This document shows, piece after piece, positions 58,372 through 64,000 of a stretch of DNA of 64,000 bases. The notes under the pieces were generated by a model. That model was not told the origin of the DNA. It was given only the letters and a program-made list of their open reading frames with translations, and made no database searches. The DNA is from Palleronia salina (GTDB lineage: Bacteria; Pseudomonadota; Alphaproteobacteria; Rhodobacterales; Rhodobacteraceae), in NCBI RefSeq assembly GCF_900141995.1, contig NZ_FQZA01000003.1, forward strand, positions 248,001 to 312,000. Reading direction: 5' to 3'. The position numbers were made by a program, and so were the translations under genes. Each line of letters begins with the position of its first letter. Position 1 is the stretch's first letter.

Positions 58372-59235
58372 ATGACCGACACCTGCCCCCGATCCTGGCT
58401 GTTCGCGCCCGGCGACAGCGCGCGCAAGATGGAGAAGGCCCTGGGCTCGGGCGCCGACGCAGTGATCTTCGATCTCGAGGACTCGGTCGCGCCGGACGCA
58501 AAGGATGCCGCCCGCGCGACGACGGCAGAGGCGCTGGCCGCACCCGCGACCGGGGCCGCCCGCTGGGTGCGGGTGAACGCGCTCGACACCGGGCGGACGG
58601 ACGCCGACGTGGCCGCCACCGTGGGGGGCGGGCCGGACGGCTATGTCCTGCCGAAATGCGAGGGGGCCGAGGATATCGCGGCGCTGGCCGCGATGATCGA
58701 CGGCCATGGCGGCGCGACGGATCTGCCGATCCTCGTCATCGCGACCGAGACGGCGCGCGCCGTGCGCAACCTCGCCCATGCCGACTGGTCGCATCCAAGC
58801 CTCTACGCTATGGCGTGGGGGGCCGAGGACCTGGCGGCCGACCTGGGCGCGCTGGCCAACCGGGGCGAGGACGGGGCCTTCCTGCGCCCGTTCCTGCACG
58901 CGCGCGACACGATGCTGTTCGCGGCCCGTGCCGCCGGGGTCGCGGCCATCGACACCGTCTTCACCGATTTCCGCGACAGCGCCGGGTTGCGGGCCGAGGC
59001 GGCGGCGGCGATGACGCTGGGCTTCGCGGGCAAGCTGGCCATCCACCCGGCGCAGGTCGCGGCGATCCACGAGGCCTATACCCCGACCGCGGCGCAGGTC
59101 GACTGGGCCGAGCGGGTGGTCGCCGCGCTTGAGGGAAAGGCGGGGGTGGCGCAGCTGGACGGGCGCATGATCGACCAGCCGCACCTGCGCGCGGCGCGGC
59201 GGATCCTGGCGCTGCGCGACGCGGCGTGGGCTTGA
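58372..59235 (+). CDS. HpcH/HpaI aldolase family CoA-ester lyase (CitE-like)
   Basis: A 287-residue CitE/malyl-CoA lyase-type TIM barrel: SWLFAPGDSARKMEKALG, the metal-binding VIFDLEDSVAPDAKDAAR, VRVNALDTGRT, LPKCEGAED, LVIATETARAVRNLA and WGAEDLAADLGA. Such enzymes split citramalyl-CoA, malyl-CoA or 3-hydroxy-methylglutaryl-type CoA esters. With the CaiB, MaoC and acyl-CoA dehydrogenase genes it points to a C5/C6 dicarboxylic acid route, although the order of reactions is inference. AAGGAG precedes the ATG at 58372. Confidence 0.9.
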   Translation: MTDTCPRSWLFAPGDSARKMEKALGSGADAVIFDLEDSVAPDAKDAARATTAEALAAPATGAARWVRVNALDTGRTDADVAATVGGGPDGYVLPKCEGAEDIAALAAMIDGHGGATDLPILVIATETARAVRNLAHADWSHPSLYAMAWGAEDLAADLGALANRGEDGAFLRPFLHARDTMLFAARAAGVAAIDTVFTDFRDSAGLRAEAAAAMTLGFAGKLAIHPAQVAAIHEAYTPTAAQVDWAERVVAALEGKAGVAQLDGRMIDQPHLRAARRILALRDAAWA

Positions 59236-59289
59236 CGCCACCGCGCCCCGGCGCGACCTATGCGCCGAACCCAGATGAAGGAGCCCCCA

Positions 59290-60528
59290 ATGTCCAAACC
59301 GGCAATCGACGATGTCCAGCTTGACCGGCTGGCCGACGTGGCGGTCCGCGTCGGGCTGAACCTGCAGGAGGGCCAGGACCTGATCTTGACCGCGCCCGCC
59401 GAGGCGCTGCCGCTGGTGCGGCGGGTGACGGCCGCGGCCTACCGCGCCGGGGCCGGGCTGGTCACGCCGCTGCTGTCGGACCCCGAGGTGACGCTGGCGC
59501 GCTACCGCGAGGCGGGCGATCACAGCTTCGACCGCGCGCCGGACTGGCTTTACGGCGGGATGGCCGAGGCGTTCGGCAACGGCGCGGCGCGCATGGCCAT
59601 CGTCGGCGACGACCCGATGCTGACCGCCGACGAGGACCCTGAGCGCGTGTCGCGCGCCGGCAAGGCGAACTCGATCGCCTACAAGCCCGCGCTGAGCCAC
59701 ATCTCGAACTTCAAGATCAACTGGTCGATCCTGGCCTGGCCGGGCCGCGCCTGGGCCATGCGGATGTTCCCCGATCTCGACCCCGACGCGGCGCAGACGA
59801 AGCTGGCCGAGGCCATCTTCGCCGCCTCGCGCGTGTCGGACGAGAACGCCGTCGCCAACTGGCAGGCGCACAACGCCCGGCTGGCCGAGCGGACGGCGTG
59901 GCTGAACGACCAGCGCTTCGACGCCCTGCACTACAGCGGCCCGGGGCTGGACCTGACCGTGGGACTGGCCGACGGGCACGAATGGATGGGCGGCGCGTCG
60001 CGCGCGCAGAACGGCGTGGTCTGCAACCCGAACATCCCCACCGAAGAGGTCTTCACCACGCCCCACGCCGCCAGGACCGAGGGCCGGGTGCGCGCCACCA
60101 AGCCGCTGTCGCACCAGGGCACGCTGATCGACGGGATCGAGGCCACCTTCCGCGAGGGCCGCATCGTCGAGGTCAGCGCGACCAAGGGGCAGGCGGTGCT
60201 GGAGAAGCTGCTGGATACCGACGAGGGCGCCCGGCGGCTGGGCGAAGTGGCGCTGGTGCCCCACGGCTCGCCCATCTCGCAATCGGGCCTGCTGTTCTAC
60301 AACACGCTGTTCGACGAGAACGCGGCCTGCCACATCGCGCAGGGGCAGTGCTATTCCAAGTGCTTCCTCGACGGCGACTCCATGAGCGAGGAGGACGTGG
60401 CCAAGGCGGGCGGCAACAGCTCGATGATCCACGTGGACTGGATGATCGGCGGACCCGAAACGGATATCGACGGCGTGCGTGCCGACGGCAGCAAGGTGCC
60501 GGTCTTCCGCAAGGGCGAATGGGCGTGA
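59290..60528 (+). CDS. M29 family aminopeptidase
   Basis: A 412-residue thermophilic-aminopeptidase-type (AmpS/PepS) metallopeptidase. The glutamate ligand region is NIPTEEVFTTP, followed by EGRVRATKPLSHQG, and the His/Asp ligands by GNSSMIHVDWMIG; TPH and LGEVALVPHGSPIS match the second metal site. It is cytoplasmic and cleaves N-terminal residues from peptides. The start at ATG 59290 has AAGGAG upstream and skips an upstream ATG at 59260. Confidence 0.92.
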   Translation: MSKPAIDDVQLDRLADVAVRVGLNLQEGQDLILTAPAEALPLVRRVTAAAYRAGAGLVTPLLSDPEVTLARYREAGDHSFDRAPDWLYGGMAEAFGNGAARMAIVGDDPMLTADEDPERVSRAGKANSIAYKPALSHISNFKINWSILAWPGRAWAMRMFPDLDPDAAQTKLAEAIFAASRVSDENAVANWQAHNARLAERTAWLNDQRFDALHYSGPGLDLTVGLADGHEWMGGASRAQNGVVCNPNIPTEEVFTTPHAARTEGRVRATKPLSHQGTLIDGIEATFREGRIVEVSATKGQAVLEKLLDTDEGARRLGEVALVPHGSPISQSGLLFYNTLFDENAACHIAQGQCYSKCFLDGDSMSEEDVAKAGGNSSMIHVDWMIGGPETDIDGVRADGSKVPVFRKGEWA

Positions 60529-60550
60529 GAACAATCGGCGGGCGGGACCG

Positions 60551-61576
60551 GTGACGCGGATCGCCGTCGCCGGCGCCGGGCTGATAGGCACGCGCCACCT
60601 GGACGCCCTGCGTCTGGCGGGAATCCCCGTTCATTCGGTGATCGATCCGGACCCGTCCGCCGCCGACATCGCCGCGCGCCATGGCGTGCCGCATCACGCC
60701 GATCTTGCCGCGGCGCTTGCGACCCGGCCGGACGGCGTGATCCTGTCCACCCCGAACACTCACCACCGCGACGGCGCGCTGGCCTGCATCGCCGTCGGCG
60801 TGCCGGTGCTGGTGGAAAAGCCGCTGGCCGCGACCGTCGAGGACGCGCGCGCCATCGTCGCCGCCGGGCAGGCGGCGGGCGTCCCGGTCCTGACCGGCCA
60901 CTATCGGCGGCACCAGGGCGTCGTCGCCGCGGCCAGGGAACGGATCGAGGCCGGCGCGCTGGGCACGCCCGTGGCCGCCCACGCGATGTTCTGGATCGCC
61001 AAGCCCGACGGCTATTTCGACACGGCCTGGCGGCGGGCCCCGGGGGCGGGGCCGCTGCTGGTGAACCTCATCCACGATCTCGATTTGTTGCGCTTCCTGC
61101 TGGGCGAGGTCGAAAGCGTGCGGGCCATCGCGTCGAACCGGGTGCGCGGCTTCGAGAACGAGGATCACGCCGCCGCGCTGATCGCATTCGACAGCGGCGT
61201 GATCTGCACGGCCCAGGTCTCCGACGCCATCGTCGCGCCCTGGAGCTGGGAGATGACCAGCCACGACAACCCCGCCTATCCGCCGACCGACCAGAACGCG
61301 CTCTGGATCGGGGGCACCCACGGATCGCTCGCCCTGCCGCGCGGCGATCTGTGGGACGACGGTGGCCGCCGCGACTGGATGACCCCGATCCGGCGCGAGA
61401 CGCTGACGCGCGCCACGCCCGACCCGCTGGTGGCACAGGCGCGCAATTTCGCGGACGTGATCGCGGGCCGCGCGACACCGGTCTGCTCGGGCGCCGAGGG
61501 GCTGGCGACGCTGGCCGCGCTCGACGCGCTGATCCGCGCGACCCGGTCCGGCGGGGTCGAGCGTCCGACGCCCTGA
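60551..61576 (+). CDS. Gfo/Idh/MocA family oxidoreductase
   Basis: A 341-residue NAD(P)-dependent dehydrogenase: IAVAGAGLIGTRHLDAL at the N terminus, VPVLVEKPLAATVEDA (the conserved E-K-P) and LVNLIHDLDLLRFLLG with the catalytic His/Asp region. The substrate is probably a sugar, inositol or related polyol, but the neighbours (peptidase, adenine deaminase) do not tell. The start is GTG 60551, as the sequence before it is not family-like. Confidence 0.88.
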   Translation: MTRIAVAGAGLIGTRHLDALRLAGIPVHSVIDPDPSAADIAARHGVPHHADLAAALATRPDGVILSTPNTHHRDGALACIAVGVPVLVEKPLAATVEDARAIVAAGQAAGVPVLTGHYRRHQGVVAAARERIEAGALGTPVAAHAMFWIAKPDGYFDTAWRRAPGAGPLLVNLIHDLDLLRFLLGEVESVRAIASNRVRGFENEDHAAALIAFDSGVICTAQVSDAIVAPWSWEMTSHDNPAYPPTDQNALWIGGTHGSLALPRGDLWDDGGRRDWMTPIRRETLTRATPDPLVAQARNFADVIAGRATPVCSGAEGLATLAALDALIRATRSGGVERPTP

Positions 61577-61618
61577 GATGGGCTGGACAAGCCCGCGCCA
61601 AGGGGGCCATCTGGGGCC

Positions 61619-63325
61619 ATGACCGATCCCCTTCCGCACCTCGAAACGCGCATCGCCCAGGCCCGCGGCGACGCGCCCGCCGACATCGTCCTGCGCGGGG
61701 GGCGGGTGCTGGACCTTGTGACCGGTGACCTGCTGGACGGCGACGTGGCCATCGCGGGCGACCGGATCGTGGGCACCTGCGACAGCTACGACGCCGCGCA
61801 GGTGATCGACGTGACGGGCCTGACGCTGGTGCCGGGCTTCATCGACACCCACCTGCACGTGGAAAGCAGCCTGGTCACGCCGCTGGAATTCGACCGCTGC
61901 GTGACACCGCGCGGCGTGACCACCGCCATCTGCGACCCCCACGAGATCGCCAATGTGTTGGGGGCCGGGGGCATCCGCTGGTTCCAGCGGGCCGCGCGGC
62001 TGACGCTGATGGATTTGCGGGTGCAACTGTCGTCCTGCGTGCCCTCGACCGACATGGAAACGGCGGGCGCCGAGCTGTCGGCTGAGGACATCGCCGAATT
62101 GATGGGCGACCCCAGCGGTATCGGCCTGGCCGAGGTGATGAACTATCCCGGGGTCATCCATCGCGATCCCGGGATGATGGCCAAGCTGCGACTGTTCGCG
62201 GACGGTCACATGGACGGGCACTGCCCGCTTCTGTCGGGGCGCGACCTGAACGCCTATGCCGCCGCCGGCATCCGGACCGAGCACGAGGCGACCAGCGCCG
62301 CCGAGGCGCGCGAGAAGTTGCAGAAGGGCCTGCGCGTGCTGATCCGCGAAGGCTCGGTCAGCAAGGATCTGGAGGCCTTGCAGCCGCTGCTGACCGACAT
62401 CACCGCGCCCTACATGTGCCTGTGCACCGACGACCGGAACCCGCTGGATATCGGCGAGGAAGGACACCTGGACCACATGATCCGGCGGCTGATCGCGCTG
62501 GGCACTTCGCCGCTGGCCGCGTACCGCGCCGCGTCGCTGTCGGGGGCCGAGGCGTTCGGACTGAAGGACCGGGGCCAGATCGCCCCCGGCAAGCGCGCCG
62601 ATATCGTGGCGGTCGGATCGCTCGAAGCGTGCGACGCGCGGCTGGTGGTCGCGGGCGGCCGGGTGGTGGACGACCGCGCCTTCGACGGGCGCGAAGACCT
62701 GCCCGGGATCGGCCGCGGTTCGGTCAAGGCGCCGAGGCTGGTGGCGGAAAGCTTCCGCTCGACCGCCAACCGCGAGGAAACGCCCGTCATCGGTATCCGC
62801 GAGGGGCAGATCCTGACCGATTACCTGACCGAGGCGGTGGCCGTCCGCGATGGCGACAAGCGGCCCGACCCGGCGCGCGACCTCGCGCGTATCGCGGTGA
62901 TCGAGCGGCACGGCCGGAACGGCAACATCGCGACCGGCTTCGTGCGCGGCTTCGGGATGACGCGCGGGGCCATCGCGTCGACCGTGTGCCACGACCACCA
63001 CAACATCGCCTGCGTGGGGGTCGATTACGACGCCATGGCGCTGGCCGCGAACCGGCTGGCCGAGATCGAGGGCGGCTTCGTCGTGGCCGATGGCGGCGCG
63101 ATCCTCGCCGAGCTGGCGCTGCCCATTGCCGGGCTCATGTCTGACCAACCGTTCGAGCATGTGCGGGACCGGCTGATCGACCTGCGGGCCGCCGCGACAT
63201 CGCTGGGCGTCACCCTGAACGAACCCTTCCTGCAACTGGCCTTCCTCGCCCTGCCGGTGATCCCGTCGCTGAAGATCACCGACCGCGGGCTGGTGGACGT
63301 GCTGAAATTCGAGATCATTCCATGA
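61619..63325 (+). CDS. ade: Adenine deaminase
   Basis: A 568-residue amidohydrolase that turns adenine into hypoxanthine in purine salvage or degradation. Metal motifs: [43 protein letters not shown] and, in the C-terminal domain, [12 protein letters not shown]. Length and order of blocks are typical for bacterial Ade. Its stop overlaps the start of the TPP enzyme gene (ATGA). Confidence 0.94.
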   Translation: MTDPLPHLETRIAQARGDAPADIVLRGGRVLDLVTGDLLDGDVAIAGDRIVGTCDSYDAAQVIDVTGLTLVPGFIDTHLHVESSLVTPLEFDRCVTPRGVTTAICDPHEIANVLGAGGIRWFQRAARLTLMDLRVQLSSCVPSTDMETAGAELSAEDIAELMGDPSGIGLAEVMNYPGVIHRDPGMMAKLRLFADGHMDGHCPLLSGRDLNAYAAAGIRTEHEATSAAEAREKLQKGLRVLIREGSVSKDLEALQPLLTDITAPYMCLCTDDRNPLDIGEEGHLDHMIRRLIALGTSPLAAYRAASLSGAEAFGLKDRGQIAPGKRADIVAVGSLEACDARLVVAGGRVVDDRAFDGREDLPGIGRGSVKAPRLVAESFRSTANREETPVIGIREGQILTDYLTEAVAVRDGDKRPDPARDLARIAVIERHGRNGNIATGFVRGFGMTRGAIASTVCHDHHNIACVGVDYDAMALAANRLAEIEGGFVVADGGAILAELALPIAGLMSDQPFEHVRDRLIDLRAAATSLGVTLNEPFLQLAFLALPVIPSLKITDRGLVDVLKFEIIP

Positions 63326-64000
63326 AACACGGCGGACAGCTGCTGGTCGATTGCCTGCACGCCCAGGGCGTGAGCCGCGTCTTCTGCGTGCCGGGCGAGT
63401 CGTTTCTCGCCGCGCTCGACGGGCTCTACGATGCCGAGATCGACACGGTGACGGCCCGGCAGGAAGGCGGCGCCGCGATGATGGCCGAGGCGCATGGCAA
63501 GCTGACCGGCACGCCGGGCGTGGCCTTCGTCACGCGCGGCCCGGGCGCGACCAATGCCTCGGCGGGTGTTCACGTGGCGATGCAGGACAGCACCCCCATG
63601 ATCCTGTTCGTGGGGCAGGTCGCCCGCGACCAGCGCGACCGCGAGGCGTTCCAGGAGGTCGACTACCGCGCCATGTTCGGTCCGCTGGCCAAGTGGGTGG
63701 CCGAGATCGACCAGACCGATCGCATCCCGGAATACGTGTCGCGCGCCTTTCACGTGGCGCAGGCGGGCCGCCCCGGACCCGTGGTGCTGGCCCTGCCCGA
63801 GGACATGCTGTCGGCCGAAACCGATGCCGAAGCGGCCCCGGCCGCGACCTTGCCGCAGGGCGGCGCGCCCGAGGACCAGATCACGCGGGTGGTTGACGCC
63901 GTGGCGGCGGCCGAAAACCCGTTCCTGATCGTCGGCGGGGGCGGCTGGACCGGCGACGCCGCGCGCGCGCTGGGCGATTTCGCGGCGCACGCGCAGATCC
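63322..64000 (+). CDS. Thiamine-pyrophosphate-dependent enzyme, acetolactate-synthase-like, 3' part missing
   Basis: The first 226 codons are in the window. [17 protein letters not shown] and [19 protein letters not shown] (with the catalytic Glu that activates TPP), then [19 protein letters not shown] and [17 protein letters not shown], are the N-terminal domain of the acetolactate synthase/benzoylformate decarboxylase group; the middle domain begins near the end. The substrate is undetermined. The start ATG 63322 overlaps the adenine deaminase stop. Confidence 0.9.
   Translation, partial: MKHGGQLLVDCLHAQGVSRVFCVPGESFLAALDGLYDAEIDTVTARQEGGAAMMAEAHGKLTGTPGVAFVTRGPGATNASAGVHVAMQDSTPMILFVGQVARDQRDREAFQEVDYRAMFGPLAKWVAEIDQTDRIPEYVSRAFHVAQAGRPGPVVLALPEDMLSAETDAEAAPAATLPQGGAPEDQITRVVDAVAAAENPFLIVGGGGWTGDAARALGDFAAHAQI

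Overview
The window is GC-rich, densely packed bacterial chromosome, most likely from a marine-type alphaproteobacterium of the Rhodobacterales (Roseobacter/Rhodobacter relatives). The evidence is the gene content and order (Tad pilus locus with DEDGAVTVDW-type Flp pilins, alphaproteobacterial SMC, ligase-associated PdeM/helicase pair), a consensus CtrA box (TTAA-N7-TTAA), LexA boxes of the Rhodobacter type (GTTC-N7-GTTC), and catabolic operons with ATGA-overlapping genes. I found no rRNA, tRNA, CRISPR array, insertion sequence or prophage.

Layout. (1) 1-3.5 kb: PaaI-type thioesterase (cut by the window edge), PdeM nuclease and Lhr-like helicase, a DNA-repair pair. (2) 3.5-7.3 kb: a Rossmann-fold protein, an AAA ATPase and a multi-spanning GT-C-like membrane protein. 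(3) 7.3-19.1 kb, all on the minus strand: a Tad/Flp pilus locus (four Flp pilins, a fifth pilin-like gene, CpaB, secretin CpaC, OmpA-like lipoprotein, CpaE, CpaF/TadA, TadB, TadC, two TPR lipoproteins, prepilin peptidase). (4) 19.5-24.8 kb: a lytic transglycosylase and a set that matches polyprenyl-phosphate-arabinose synthesis (HAD-UbiA fusion, DprE2, DprE1, a YbhN-type membrane protein). (5) 24.9-35.2 kb: GNAT protein, 3-oxoacid CoA-transferase, topoisomerase I, DprA and SMC. (6) 35.4-38.5 kb: GH1 beta-glucosidase, MetE-like methyltransferase, an odd HAD protein. (7) 38.6-51.5 kb: a sugar or polyol utilisation locus, with a ten-gene minus-strand operon (ABC ATPase, SnoaL proteins, HisD-like dehydrogenase, M15-like protein, SDR, LacI regulator, SRPBCC, bicupin, methyltransferase) divergent from a binding protein, two permeases and another SnoaL protein, with two LacI-type operators between them. 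(8) 51.5-53.6 kb: PG-binding lipoprotein, an orphan OB-fold fragment of DnaE2 type, ferredoxin and FG-GAP protein. (9) 53.6-64 kb: CoA-thioester and amino acid/purine catabolism (CaiB, MaoC, SDR, acyl-CoA dehydrogenase, ornithine cyclodeaminase-like, CitE-like lyase, M29 aminopeptidase, Gfo/Idh oxidoreductase, adenine deaminase, TPP enzyme cut by the edge).

The most interesting ideas are these: the Tad pilus sits next to a complete-looking lipid-linked arabinose pathway and a candidate GT-C enzyme, while the Flp pilins have tails that are half Ser/Thr, which suggests an arabinosylated Flp pilus; a stand-alone OB domain of the error-prone polymerase DnaE2 lies directly behind a LexA box; dprA carries a perfect CtrA site; and the LacI-controlled locus with three SnoaL-fold proteins looks like an undescribed catabolic pathway.
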